Assembly: GCA_014871385.1 (NCBI GenBank)
Contig: CM026422.1
Location: 13,622,228-13,686,227 of the forward strand
Source of the DNA: Ceratodon purpureus
Lineage: Eukaryota > Streptophyta > Bryopsida > Pseudoditrichales > Ditrichaceae
DNA length: 64,000 nt
Direction: 5' to 3'
The stretch's first letter is position 1. Each line of letters opens with the position of its first letter. The notes under the pieces are model-generated. The model did not search any database. It was not told where the DNA came from and saw only the letters and a program-made list of their open reading frames with translations. This document shows, in pieces, positions 51,016-63,427 of this stretch. The position numbers were made by a program, and so were the translations under genes.

Positions 51016-51180
51016 GGTTCGACCCATCCTTCCCATCGAAGAGTTTTTAATTTCTTTAAGGTTCGACCCATCCTTCCCATCGAAGAGTTTTTAATTTCAA
51101 GAGTTTTTAGTTTCATAAAGGTTCGACCCCTCCTTCTAGCGAAGAATTTTTTAATTTCTTTAAAGTTCGACCCCTCCTAA
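51016..51180 (+). repeat. Tandem repeats derived from the tRNA-Asn T arm
   Basis: Four degenerate copies of GGTTCGACCCCTCCTTC (first bases at 51016, 51060, 51120 and 51164), each followed by a variant of TAGCGAAG and TTTTTAATTTC. Each holds a B-box-like GTTCGACCC but no A box, so they are not tRNA genes. The right arm has three copies at about 52727-52837. Confidence 0.9.
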
Positions 51181-51980
51181 ATGCACACTAAGCAATCATA
51201 CAACACATAATTTGGTGTATTCTAGATTTTAATATCACTATGAACCTGACCTATCATTCCAGCTAATGAATACTCGATTTTAAGAGTAAAAAGTGAGCGC
51301 AACGGTTCAGTACCTTTTCCTTTTCTAGCTGCCTTTTATCTTGTGGAGGGTCCAAAATTGTAGTTTATTCCTTAATTTCCTATATTTTGGCCTTCTCAAG
51401 TAAGTTTTTATCATTTTAGATTTTATTATTGATTGTAAGGTTGGACCATGATTATTGGATTGTGAATGATAGGCAGTTCAAGTAATCTAGAGTTCAACTA
51501 ATCTAGAGAAGTAGTTGCAAGCAAAGATCCGTTTTGTAAAGATGAAAATTAGGAGGAGTTGAATTCTAAGAATCTTTGCATGTGCTGCGATGGAAACGCA
51601 TAATTATCAATCTATGTTTTTTGTAGTGCACTATTGAAACTATACTTTCTATTGAACATATTAGATATTCATCCATTCGACCTTCTAAGTACAAAGATGG
51701 ATCATAAGATAACGTAATTCGCTCTCAATAATCTCTGATTTACTTTATTGAGTTTTATTATTGAGAGTGATCATTCTGATCTATACAAAGATTGAAGTAC
51801 TATTTTTATAGTATCATTCTAGGATATCTTCGTCAAGCAAAAGAAATTGATTGTACTTACTCTCGAATAAGGATGCAAAGGATATCTTAGTGATCATTTC
51901 TTGATTGTACTTGCTCTTGAATAATTTGGTTACATAACTTGTCTTCACTCTCAATAATCTCTGGTTTACTTAATTTGCAG

Positions 51981-52584
51981 GGATTTGAGAGAAAAAGAAA
52001 GGTGCTTTACGCCAAGCACTATCAATAGGGAAGTTCTTGAGGAAGAGAAGAAACAAACCACTGCTATGAAGAACGATATAATTGAAGAACGGAAAAGATT
52101 GGAAGAGGAGGTATACTTCAGTGCCTTCATTAGACGTAGTCCATTTATTTCCGATGTACTAGTCAAAAGGTCTCAAAACAATTGCAATCCATGATTATAG
52201 ATCCCTCTATATTAGGATGCTTTGTCATATTGTCAAACCCTTAAATTCTTACAAATGAACTTGATTATTATTCATATACTTTGTTGTGTAAAGGTCTACT
52301 TATTGTATTGCTTGGAAAGCCAACAAGCACATAGAATAAGAAAGGAGAAAGATGCTAAGGAACGCATAAGCACTGAACTTGCTATGCAGGTTTGTATCTT
52401 ATTCAAGTTTGCCAAACATGTGTAGATTCAACATTTTTCTTACAAATCCAAGTTATATGGAGATTCATAATTTAATTTTCCTTATGAAATCAACGTACTT
52501 TGTTGTCCTCTCATTATAAGATGGTGGTCTCATTCACATATGGTTGAGCTTAAGCAAGTTAAAAGGCAGCTAGAAAAGGAAAAG
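51981..52584 (+). pseudogene. Coiled-coil gene fragment in the inverted-repeat spacer
   Basis: Three exon-like segments with splice-like borders: 51981-52110 (DLREKERCFTPSTINREV then EEEKKQTTAMKNDII), 52320-52389 (QQAHRIRKEKDAKERISTE) and 52549-52584 (LKQVKRQLEKEK). All are strongly helical and charged. The phase between the first two does not match, so an exon is missing, a border is wrong, or the gene is broken. The parent family is not recognised. A second copy of the last exon lies in the left arm (about 51308-51343, minus). Confidence 0.4.
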
Positions 52585-52857
52585 GTACTGTACGTTGCGC
52601 TCACTTTTTACTCTTAAAATCGAGTAGTCATTAGCTGGAATGATAGGTCTGGTTCATAGTGATATTAAAATCTAGAATACACCAAATTATGTGTTGTATG
52701 ATTGCTTAGTGTGCATTTAGGAGGGGTCGAACTTTAAAGAAATTAAAAAATTCTTCGCTAGAAGGAGGGGTCGAACCTTTATGAAACTAAAAACTCTTGA
52801 AATTAAAAACTCTTCGATGGGAAGGATGGGTCGAACCTTAAGAAATTAGAAGGTCTT

Positions 52858-52881
52858 CGCTAGAAGGAGGGGTCGAACCTC

Positions 52882-52914
<33 letters not shown>

Positions 52915-52931
52915 AACTGAGCTATTCCAGC
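52858..52931 (-). tRNA. tRNA-Asn(GUU), right arm
   Basis: 74 nt. Sequence matches the left-arm tRNA-Asn at every position I compared. Anticodon GUU. Confidence 0.95.
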
Positions 52932-52940
52932 AGGGAGTGT

Positions 52941-53012
52941 TGCGTCTGCCGGGAGTCGAACCCGGGTCCATTGCTTGGAAGGCAATTATCCTAACCGTCG
53001 GACTACAAACGC
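52941..53012 (-). tRNA. tRNA-Gly(UCC), right arm
   Basis: 72 nt. Sequence matches the left-arm tRNA-Gly, including the G-U pair in the acceptor stem. Anticodon UCC. It lies upstream of tRNA-Asn on the minus strand, mirroring the left arm. Confidence 0.95.
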
Positions 53013-53194
53013 GGTGTGGATGAAAATATGACGTGGACCAGTCATGTATTGGATGAAAAAAATGTCATCGCGAAAGTTTATATAAAGATTAGTAAGAGTT
53101 AAGAACAATTATTCATCTCTTGAAAACGGCTTGCCATGGAAGAAATCACTACAGGGCCCGAGTCCGACTCGCTTGAATGGGCTATTCAGAGTGC

Positions 53195-54754
53195 TTTTGT
53201 TTTGTGCTTTAGTTACTGTGCAGGTTGGATGCCTGCGGCTTCCCCGTCAGTGTAATCTGGCCTGGATCCAAGATGTTTTGTGGTTGTTAAGCATCGTGTG
53301 AGCGAGTTGCTGCTCAAGTAGCTACTCGTTGGTCCTATCTGTCACGGGATTTTGGTCCTCCTTCAGGATGGTTGCACGGGGAAGACCTAGTTTTGGTAGA
53401 GTGCGATTACTTGTGTGTTGAATTTGACGCTAAGTCCAGCAATGTGCTTCGGAAACGCGATTGCGTTGTCGCGTGATGTTTGGGGTACTCGTGCGGGAAC
53501 CAGTGAACGATATTGGAGAAATCTTCAATGCAGGCGAGTGCATTGGTGTTCAGGGTCACGAAGATGTCGCACAAAGGTAGAGTCACCAAGTTATGGGACG
53601 TTTAGAGCTTCGACATGTTGGTGCTTGTAGTGATGTGTTGGAAGCGGGTACTGGAAGTGCTATTGAGCAAGGGGCGGGTCAGATAGTGGACAGGATACGG
53701 CGCGCACACTGGGCATGGAAATATTGATGACAGGTAGATTTCTAAGACTTGTTGATCCCTCCGCTTGCATGCATTGAACATTGCTGAACGGTGCCTTTGG
53801 AAGATAGCTCTCTATTGAGCTCTGTAAGATTGTTTGCACACATGTCATGGCTTATAGAATACTTGCATTGTAAATAGAATCTATATCCAGATGCTGTGGG
53901 AAACTGATCGCTAACTTCGCTTCCACAGATCGAATGCCTAATGTACTGGAACACAGGGAAGATGAACGTCCAGGGACCGATACATAAGATATATGGTTTA
54001 AGATTGTATCATAGCCAGAGTTCGCTTGTATCGGTGTAGCATTGCATTCCAGTGTAGTTAATGATCAATTCTGAGAACCACACAGGCGCAAGATGACATG
54101 AACTAACTCCCTGAATCTTGATAGAAATCCTGCTCCCGTCAGTCACTACAATTGCTAGTTCAAATCCTATTGTGACGCTGAAAAGGAACACACTACCTTA
54201 AAAAATTACTGCTCTAAGAAAAGGTGCAGTAAAGGAGTCCCCCGTGAAGCCTTCTTTAAGGTGATGAAGTCTCCTGAATCGACTCGATTATATTTCCTTT
54301 TGATCATGCGAAATGGATGAATCAAATGAATTATATCTTTTTTCTGCCACATTCGAAACGCACTTTTCTTTCGTGTGCTGTTCTGAAGGTGTGAAGCAGT
54401 CTCACTCTCTGGTTGAATGACATCCGTATCTATGAAGTATCAAAATTTGATTTTAAGGTTGTCAGCCGCAGTGTGAAGCAGAGGCGATACGTTGGTTTCG
54501 GCTGTACGTCCGATCAATTCCCCAACTATGGAACACGAGATACAGATTGAGAATATCGAGTTCTTTCCACAATAGACCTGGTCGCTCTGATATCTCCTGT
54601 GATGAAGTCACAAATCTATAAGTTCAGTAGGAGCACAGAACGGGATCCGGGTGCGATTTTCACAATTGGCCGCGCATGTAAGCCTCAACTTGTCAATCGC
54701 AGGGAATTGTAAACGATCCCGCAAGAGCTCGAAAGAAGCTTGTACTCTGTTGCC
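53195..54754. other. Intergenic stretch, 3' flank of the ammonium transporter
   Basis: No coding family recognised in either strand. More balanced base composition than the TE-rich regions. The right part is probably 3' UTR of the transporter gene. Confidence 0.4.
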
Positions 54755-56676
54755 TCAGATGTGCAGCGTCACTGCACGATCAGCATAATTAGCAGCACCG
54801 CGCAGCTCGAACTCGGCAGCAATAGTCTGCGGGTGCCTGCTTATGTCGAACTTCTCGCCGTCTCCCCACAGAGCATACGCTTCCTCGCCGTGCTCCGCAT
54901 CGTCTCCGACCAGCAAATGCTCCTCCGACATACGGAGAGGAGTGATGAGCCCAATGAAGAAGAGAATTAGGGTGGTCAAAACCACGTTCCAGGCAATTAT
55001 GAAGAGAGCGCCAACAAGCTGCTTCATGAGCTGAATACCCCCGTTGCCCCCATAGAACGCCCCGTTCGTGTTCGTCGAGGCCACTTTCATGTACGCGCAC
55101 AATGTTGGATCAGCGAAGAGGCCCACACCAATCCCGCCCAAAATGCCACCTACGCCATGTGTGTGAATCACGCCCAATGTGTCGTCCACTTTCTGGAGCA
55201 ACCACCATCTTTTGTGCAGCACCATCATCGTCCACCACGGCACGCTTCCTGCCACTATGCCCATGATCAGGGCGGCCCATCCTGGCACCAAACCTGCAGA
55301 CCATAACCAAGCTCTGTAATTACGCTTCATGAATACAAACACATCCTAACCATGCAGAGTCAAATTCTTAGAACCGCGTCATTGCTCATGAAGCTCACAC
55401 AAGCTAGGAATTGTATGTCTTACCCGCTGCAGGGGTGATGACAACAAGACCTGTCATCATTCCTTGAACTGCACCAATGACGGAAGGCTTTCCAAAGAAG
55501 AAAACGTCCATTGTCGTCCATGTTAACAAACTCGTCGCGGCGCAGACGTGCGTGTTGAGGACAGCCAAAGCAGAGATAACGTGAGCACTGAACGCGGCTC
55601 CGCCATTGAATCCAGACCAACCCAACCACAGCAGCCCGGAGCCTGTGAGCACAAGCAGCATATTGTTTGGGGGGAACCTTTCGCGATCTTTGGCCAGTCT
55701 TGGTCCCACCTGCAATGTGGACACACTAATTGATTATCCGCCACAAATCCTCTCGATTCAACAACTCAAATATGATTTGCGGGTGATACGAACGCAGACT
55801 CGTATGCTTATCACCAACGAAGGATAAATAAGCTTCTCATTTGCACAGATTACAAGAGCCTAGAGGAGATCGATCCTAAAGGTGGCCACAATTACCCACT
55901 CATGTCTGTGTTCTGGAATCAATCTCAGCAAGTGAACCCTCGAAGGGATTGATCTCTGGACTGTTTTTTCGATGAAAAAAAGAGAGAGATAAAGCAATCT
56001 ATACCCAGTACGCTGCGACGAACCCAGCGACGCCGGAGGAGACATGGATAACGTAGCCGCCGGCGTAGTCAATGACTCCCCATTGCCACAAGAAGCCTCC
56101 ACCCCACATACTGAAAGCGCCCACCGTGTACGAGAACGTGAGCCACAGCGGGACGAAGAGCATCCAAGCGCGGAAGCTCATGCGGCCCAGAACAGCGCCC
56201 GCCAGCATGATGATGGTGAGCGCGGCGAAGAAGAATTGGAACAACACCAAGTCTGCCATTCCGAAATTTGCAGTCATGGCTTCCATTTCGACAGACCCAT
56301 CCGAGTGATAGTGCACTGTGGACGGAAAGGTCGCGCGGGACAGCAAGAACTTGTACCCCAACGACGAACCTGCTTTACCCCAGATGGGCACGAGCTGCTC
56401 CCCGAACGACATTTTGTATCCCCACATCACCCAGCACAACCACGTCGCAGCGAATGCGTACAATGCCATGAAAGCAGAGTTCACTGCCCATTTCTTCTTC
56501 ACGATGCTGCCGTACAAGATGACCAAGCCCGGCATGCTCTGAATTCCCACCAAAGCGGCGGCCGCCAATTGCCAGGCATTGTCGCCCTTGTTCAACCACT
56601 CGGGCGTCGCACCGTAGCCATCGTTGAGGTATGCGGAAGAAACAGACCCAGGGATAGACGGAGGTACCGCGGCCAT
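54755..56676 (-). CDS. AMT2: AMT2-type ammonium transporter, 498 aa
   Basis: Three exons (56676-56005, 55709-55424, 55293-54755) join in phase to 499 codons. The product is an 11-helix-type plasma-membrane ammonium transporter of the Amt/MEP/Rh family. The order of landmarks is [68 protein letters not shown] (first pore histidine), [30 protein letters not shown] across intron 2, [14 protein letters not shown] (second pore histidine) and [15 protein letters not shown]. The motifs are those of plant AMT2 rather than AMT1. Length is as expected. The ATG at 56676 is the first in frame. A cytosolic C-tail of about 60 residues follows the last helix. Confidence 0.95.
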
Positions 56677-59092
56677 CCTCAATCAACAATCACAATAGTT
56701 CAAACTTCCTTGATTACAAAGAGTCACCCCTTTCACAACAAACGTCAGCCGAAGCTCATATGTTACGATGAGAAGCCAGAGAATGGCGCGTCGCTCACAG
56801 CTACCTTCTGCAGACACAAGAACTTCTCCTCGTTAACGTCTTGGAAACAAAGATTGCACACCATTTTCAGTTCACTACATTGCTTCCAACTTAGTGCTTG
56901 TAGTCTCATGGACACGAACCCTATTCCAGGAGTTCAACGATTCTGGTTTGTGGAGATTTCATCAGAGCAGGCATTCGATGTGAGGATGAGGTTGTATGAT
57001 ATCTCGTGCGACATGAACAGCATGCATTCAACGAACAAACGCGGCGTATGTACCTTCGAGAGATCAGTTCCAGTTGCGCCAGTCCACCTTCACGGAACGG
57101 GAGCAGGCGCCGCGAGTGGAGTGCATGAGAACTCGCATCGATTCTCCACAGCTCCGAAGAGCAGATGCAGGCACAACACAGCATAGCACAGCTTGAATCG
57201 CGCTCTGTGCCCTCCTCGGATTCTCACCCTGAACGCGGTGCTGAAGTGGAGAGCTGCAACGGCGAGGAGCGCACGATGGTGCTCCAGAAAGTGGGATACG
57301 AAGCAGAAGGCTGTGGTTGGAGTGTCCAGACTCTGCACATCTTCTGAGCTGCAATGAATTGCTCTAAAGTAGTAGCCGACCCGTCGGCTAGAATACCTCC
57401 GCAATTCCTTGGTGAGGGGTCAGTTGAAACTTGAGGAAGTTATCTCATTGGGAATTACCGTCACCAAAGATTCTACAATGGTACGGATTCTCACATTGCC
57501 ACCAACTATTACTTGCAAGTGTACCGCAGGATGAACTTGCGGATGCTAACTTACCGGTAACATCGCCCAAAACCTTAACTTATTTTCCATGTCTCTCTCT
57601 TTTTTCTCACTAAATGGATTGCCAATGTGCCGTAACAGAAAATCACTTGCTGTAGAACAAGGCAACGCAACTTTCCAGATTCATAAATGAAAGTTAATCA
57701 TTTCTTCAAAAGTAAAGATGTGCCTTTGGAATGTCCACAGAAACTGAAGAAGAATCTGGGCTCGACAACAGCATTCGTCAAAAGTTTACCTTACCCCTGT
57801 GACAGTTGGGGCTGTACCGAAGCGTACCATGGCGTGAAAGAATTTCTGATGTTAATATCTATCTCTGAGACTCTGTCTAATCAACAGGAATTATATTTAG
57901 CCTCCAGATCGTGTCTGGATGAGACCGTCCAATCGACCTCCAACACGAACCCGTCCTGGAGTCCCACTTCCTGCTCAAAGTTGGCACCTGCCACTACTGT
58001 CGCAGAAGTGAATATTACACTGCATATGAATAGAGTGTAGACAGTAGCACATTTCGGAATGAAATGTCTAAGAATGGAACAGTAGTGAGCTTGTAGTGCG
58101 TATGCAAGGAACTTTCGCTACAGTAAAATAATCCCCTCTGGCAGCGTCGAGGCGCTGCGTAAGACATCGGATCGACGATCGACGGCTGAAAACAGACCCA
58201 CTTACCGCATGAGCAAATCGCCAGCGGCTGTTAACTGGGTTTGGCACGATGGCCTCCAGCTTGCCGCTCTGGTTCAATGGGCGACCCAGCCAGGAAAAGC
58301 TTGTTAGCCTCTCGTCGTCGTGAGTAGGCCCGACGGTAGTCGAGAGTCAAGACAACAAAGAGTATTCTGTTGAACATGGTGTTGCTATTCTGTGACGGGA
58401 GATCTTTGGGTTGGGATGTTGGACACCTCAATTGGTTTGCCGAGATTGACGTCCAGAAATGGATGCGCATGTTGGCGACCACGCCTGCCACGACGGAATC
58501 GTTTTGCTGTGAGGAACCACGTAAATTGGAACCCGGAGTGATGCTCATGAAGTTTTATTATCTTTTTCTTTAAGAAAAGAAAACCGGAACGGAAGTCAAA
58601 TACCGGAAACAGGTGATAGCAGTTTTTCAGTTCCTGGGATAATTGATATAACGGTTGAAATGAAAGAGTTTACATAAGATTCCTCAAACCTATGAGATGC
58701 TCGTCCCTTGGGACTCTAGTAGTACAGCCTAAGATGGTGCTAAGTGGGGCAGAGGTTGCTAGAGCTTCCCATCCAAATTCATAAGCCAGTCTTCTTGTGA
58801 ACATTCTAGCTTAGCGGTTATGTGTCACAAAAAGTTCCAATCTGGTGAACTTTTGCAAAACAATTCTCTCAAGTTTCTTGATCGAAAACCGAACTTCAGT
58901 TCACAACAGTGTTTCCGACCACGATGAAGTGCTTCTCGTCGCAGACGGTTAAACACACCGGCAACTGAAAATGAAGATACATCCACATCGAGTGTGTGGA
59001 AAGCGCTCACAATGTAAAAAATCATTGTCGGCCTAGTAGCAAGTCACCACTGATTACAAAATTACTGATGAGGACTTTGATGTGCCGACTCT
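56677..59092. other. Intergenic stretch between the transporter and CGLD27-like genes
   Basis: Upstream region of the transporter (up to about 57400) followed by about 1.7 kb with no recognisable gene. Frames of 60-117 codons at 57090-57404 (-), 57687-58040 (+), 58231-58548 (-) and 58370-58573 (+) show no family motif. 5' UTR exons of the transporter could lie here. Confidence 0.4.
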
Positions 59093-61893
59093 CTACTTTC
59101 GCAAATCTTCCCATTTACAATATTGACCGCCTGCTAGTGCTCGATAGTACCGATCTGTACAATACGCCGGCCTACCGTTTGCAGCAGCTGCCGCTGCTGC
59201 TGCCATATCATCGTCATTCATCACTTCCTCTGGAACATTCAGAATGTCTACTTTTCTGCACAAAGATAACAATTCCATTGTCAGCCAATGTCCCTAGGTG
59301 TATTATCATTTGCATCAACCAGACGCACGAATTAAAAGAGGTCCAAAATCAGGTCAAGTGAATGACACATCTGTTACGTAGCTGAAAGTGGGGAAACACC
59401 GTGTCATCAATGCCGTAGGAATATTGAGGGCATCTGAACATGTGAAGGTCCGAAGTGAGACAGTTACCTGGAAAAAGGTTTGCTGCCAGCTGCAATAGCT
59501 TCCGAGCCATTCCTTGAAGGTGGGTACATAACAGTATCCATATCCCGTTGAGCAGGTAACAGTACCACTAAAGCTACTGTTGCTGAAGCCAATAGTGCTC
59601 CTGCACCTACTAACGTCTGCTTCAGCCGGTTCATTACAGGCTTTACCTATACAATTCAAACCAGCAAGCAATCAAAATTCGAAATTCAGCCAATTTCTTG
59701 ATGCTAACATCAATTTCGTGTTAATGAACATTAGGTAGTTGCAACAAAGATTGATCGAGACACAAGATGGCCTACTATATGCTGAAGCACAGGCATGTAG
59801 CGTCAACAACAGTGCACAAGTAAATCTATCGCTTCTTCTTAAATCCCATCGTTCCTACTTGATCTAAAGATCCAATGCCAAATAGTTTGGGAATAGAGTG
59901 CATGGGGATTTAGTAGAAAATACGAACCTGATAGGAACCAAGTAAACGATCTCGAGCGAGGATCTGCCAGCCACCAATCCCCAGCCATATGACTTAGAAA
60001 AAAAGTAGAACAACTATACAATGAGCCACAAGTAATTCTTACTTCCAGTAACACAAAATTAAAGTCACCCATACCTCTGGTGGTTTCACGTAAAGCTGAC
60101 CATCATACCAGCCAGTTTCCTCGTAGGGAACAACTGCTGAAAGAAGTCGGTCTCCTACATAGCTCCAGCCCTAATGTTTACGAAGAAGAATCAGTTAAGT
60201 ATATTTTAAAATCAGCAGCCACTTCCACAAGTATTGATAAAAGTACTCTGCAAGGAAATGATTATTTTAGAACAAAAAAGAAACACCTACGCAGTGCAGA
60301 ATCTTGAAGGATACAATAACAAAGTTCTAGTCCTGAGCAGATTTTCGCTCACTCTTTCAAAAACTCAAGAGTCTCCAACATGCCTGGGCAATCAAAAATG
60401 CTTAGAACAAAGCTAGTATGATATTCCGAAGCATCTGTTGTAAGCACACTTTCTCAACGTTTATGGGTGGGACCGTAAGAATGCAGAGAGGGGGAGACTA
60501 CCAAGTACATGCGCAACACCAACACTGAAACCGCAAATAACGATCCTGCACCACCTGCTAAGAAGAATTTCAGAGGTTCCTGCCAACATCAATATAGTAT
60601 CAGCAGTCAAATAATAAAGCAAAAATCTATTCGTTCACACCTGAGGTTATATTCTTACACATTTACTGTTATTTCCACATTAAGTTCTTCAGATTCTATC
60701 CAATTTATAAAAACGCGATTGCAGACTCAGGTAATACACCAGTTTCATAGTATTTGGAAGGCCTCCGCTCGGAGGTACCTCTACCTTAAGCAACACGCAG
60801 AGGACACTATCAAAAACAAATAACCTTTCTCTACATAAGCATGTACTTGAAGCGCTATGTACGATTGTATCGGAAGAAAGATAGAGAGAATTAGTCTGAG
60901 TTCATTTCAGATCCATCACAACTATCCTATCAACATTGGGGATAGTCTTGACTGTCAAAGATCTAAGGCGACACCTGCTCAAACGTATTGATCTCAAGAC
61001 GAGTTCAAAGAGTTCCAACTATCCAATAATATGACGTCGTCTATCAAGTTTGTTAATGATTCACTACATGGAAGGTCGCGTACACTTCCAAACATGTGTG
61101 CAACTTTTATTAATGTAAGACATGTGCCACTTACGTGGAATGATTGCTTTGTCAGAATATGAAGTACCGACTGAGCGACTCAATTCAGGGAAGTAGATGG
61201 TAATCCCTTGCTGCTGCGTGACATATACTAAAGACCTGGCTTCATTCAGCAGAATTGATATGTAATTAAAAGAAATCAAGCATCCTCATGAGACTTGTCT
61301 CATGTAAATCGGCAGCATACCCGAGTAGGCTCGAAGCTGGCAGCAGCGATAGGTCCACCAAGTAGCACAAAGAAAAACACCCACAGACCCGCCAGACGAA
61401 TTCCAAAGTCGACCACGCTTAATTGAGCCCATGAATATAGAGTAGCCTCCTTCAAAGCAGCAAGTTCATTCACCTGTCACGCAGGAACGGAAGTGTTCAG
61501 CGCAGAAAAGGAACAAATTTCAAGACCAGACTAGATATCTACTCGTCAATGAACTTCAAACTTTACAAAAGGAGATGAGAAAGCACGCACCGGGCGCTGA
61601 TCGGAAGGAACCTCAATCTCATATGAAGGATCCCATTGATTATCGTCGTCGCTGCTCCAATCATCCTTGTCATTCGAGAATGCACGGATTTTGACGGACC
61701 GGTGATTACTCAGAGGTGCAAATTTGTATTGAGTAGGAGCCACTTGTCTGCGAGTAAATTTTGCAGTCCATAGGCTACATGTCTTTAACCTCTCGCCTCC
61801 TGCTGAACTTCTCTTATGATAGCTAGACAATTGTCCCAGAGATGGTAGAGCAACACCCGAATCTAACCGCGTGTTCACCCCAACCGCTTCCAT
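59093..61893 (-). CDS. CGLD27: CGLD27-like chloroplast DUF1230 protein, 335 aa
   Basis: Seven exons (61893-61591, 61473-61321, 60579-60502, 60170-60075, 59963-59928, 59646-59468, 59255-59093) join in phase to 336 codons. The N-terminus is Ser/Arg-rich with few acids, as in a chloroplast transit peptide. The DUF1230 core then reads VPSDQRPVNELAALKEA, FFVLLGGPIAAASFEPTR, EPLKFFLAGGAGSLF, YLGWSYVGDRLLSAVVPYEE, TGWYDGQLYVKPPE, ILARDRLLGSYQVKPVMNRL, and ends NGRPAYCTDRYYRALAGGQY then CKWEDLRK. Three or four hydrophobic segments suggest a plastid membrane protein. CGLD27 (green lineage and diatoms; iron-responsive in algae) and Ycf36 share this domain; the exact role is not settled. A Gly-Ala run of eight alanines lies near the C-terminus. 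Confidence 0.92.
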
Positions 61894-63117
61894 TTTCTGG
61901 CCCCGATTTTTATTAACAAAACCGGAGCCTGACACTCAAGCACAACTTACTCTCGGATTGCCAGCTTTTGACGGATAATATTCGGCTTAAAACTTGCAGA
62001 GCCAGCCAGCAAAGCTTCCTCAGCAGCACATACCTATCAATCGAAAACACAAGAATAAAATCAATCAGACACATGATGGCAGAGCTTACAATCCGTGCAC
62101 AAACTGCTACAAATGTTTATCTCCTCCGCCTTCATGTAAACACTCCATATCCGCACGTGTCACAAGTAAACGAAATCTCTCCTCTTTGAAAATCATCAAA
62201 ATTTCAATGCACTCTACACTACAATATTCTCCCCGCGACAATTACACTAAATTTACCACTACACGCCTAACGAGCAACCCCCCGCCACAAAACCGTCTAC
62301 AATGTCCCACAGATGCCTCTCAACAAGCAGACATTACGTACCTTCTCTCAAAACAAGCACCCACAGTGATCATTTCGAAGAATTGCCTCATCTACTCACA
62401 CAAATTCAGTCCGAACCGCACCGCACACTAGAACGATCACTGTCTACAATACCTGTAGCTCTCTCTTAACAACGAGCAGTTCGCTTCCCTCAAAAAAAAA
62501 AAGGGTGTACAGAGCAAATCATTCCGAATTCCCTAAAACTTGGTTGAGTTTGTTCAACCCCCTCACCGCACACAAGAATAGGAAACCCGTCTACAATGTC
62601 GTATCAACAAGAAGCAATTAGATCCCTCCGAACTAGCTAGCGGCTACAGTAATCATTTCAAACCACACCGGAAATCAAAACAACAACCGCCCACCGCGTC
62701 CTAGAGCTGCATCTCAACAAGCAGCGATTCCGATAGCCTCCCTGCCTCGAAAACAGAGACACAGCTGCAGACTAGTAATCATGATTCGGGAATTCCACTA
62801 CCTGAAACTGGGCCGAATTTGTTAGAAACCGCACCACACACACTAAACCAACAACCGTGTACAATGTCGATATCTGAGCAAGCAACGATTTCACTGGAAA
62901 CTAGCAGCTAGCTACAGTACTAGTGCGATGAATTAGAATTGGTCCCCTACCTGAACACAAGCCCAGTCTTTTCCAGGTGGAAAAATAACAACAAACGTGC
63001 CCAATGTCGATGTACTAAGCAACGATTAGTAATCTAGATAATAGTATGCTTAAATGGAACAGGCGGGTAGCTAGCTACAGTCAGTAGAGCGAGGGTGGTG
63101 ACTAGTTACCTGAAGGT
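61894..63117 (-). other. 5' leader of the CGLD27-like gene, possible leader intron
   Basis: A good donor (CTTCAG then GTAACTAG) at 63111/63110 on the minus strand follows a short ATG-containing stretch, so a leader exon and a long intron of about 1.1 kb are plausible. The acceptor is uncertain. No coding sequence beyond that short stretch was found. Confidence 0.4.
62230..63060. repeat. Diverged ~100-160-bp tandem repeats
   Basis: A unit with the landmarks CGTCTACAATGTC, then TCTCAACAAGCAGCGATT, then CTAGCTACAGTAATCATTTC recurs about six times. First landmarks are near 62296, 62432, 62589, 62690, 62852 and 63003. Copies differ by substitutions and by 50-bp length changes, so the array is old. 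Confidence 0.6.
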
Positions 63118-63348
63118 GGGCGGACAGCAGCACGAGCTCCCATGGCAGCGCTAGCAAGCGGAGGCGACGAAACACGATTTAGAGTGCATGGCAATTGTGG
63201 AGCGGGGAGGAGCGACGGAGACGCCGGAGTGGAGTGCAGACTGTGTGTCTGTGGGTCGCGGGGCTCCACAGGCTGTGCGTTCACGCGCAGATTGAAAGTG
63301 CCCCAGCCTGTGGCCCTCCCTCGCTGCCCTCCCCTTTCCCATGACTCG

Positions 63349-63427
63349 GCCATGCCATGCCATGCCATTGCCGCTGCCATGGCCATGGTCCGGTAGATGG
63401 GCATGGCATGGCATGGCATGACATGGC
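63349..63427. repeat. CATGC palindromic simple repeat
   Basis: Three to four CCATG units at 63349-63366 face GGCATGGCATGGCATGGCATG at 63400-63420 in inverted orientation across a short spacer, forming a potential hairpin. Lies upstream of the CGLD27-like leader. Confidence 0.85.

Larger units (their letters stand above)
50658..51343. repeat. Left arm of a large inverted repeat carrying two tRNA genes
   Basis: About 686 bp, nearly identical to the reverse complement of 52555-53194. It contains tRNA-Gly, tRNA-Asn and the T-arm repeats. Its inner end carries a minus-strand copy of the coiled-coil exon found at 52549-52584. The arm is about 46 bp longer than its partner, mainly because of one extra T-arm repeat unit. 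Confidence 0.95.
52555..53194. repeat. Right arm of the large inverted repeat
   Basis: About 640 bp, reverse complement of 50658-51343 with few mismatches. The spacer between the arms is about 1.2 kb. Confidence 0.95.

Noticed and set aside
51016..51180. Extra tRNA genes after tRNA-Asn
   Set aside because: Only the T arm and 3' end are repeated. No acceptor 5' strand, D arm or anticodon arm is present.
56044..57186. A 380-codon plus-strand frame antisense to the ammonium transporter
   Set aside because: The minus strand encodes clear AMT2 motifs here. The plus-strand translation is rich in Arg, His, Glu and Gln as expected of the complement of membrane-helix codons, and has no family resemblance.
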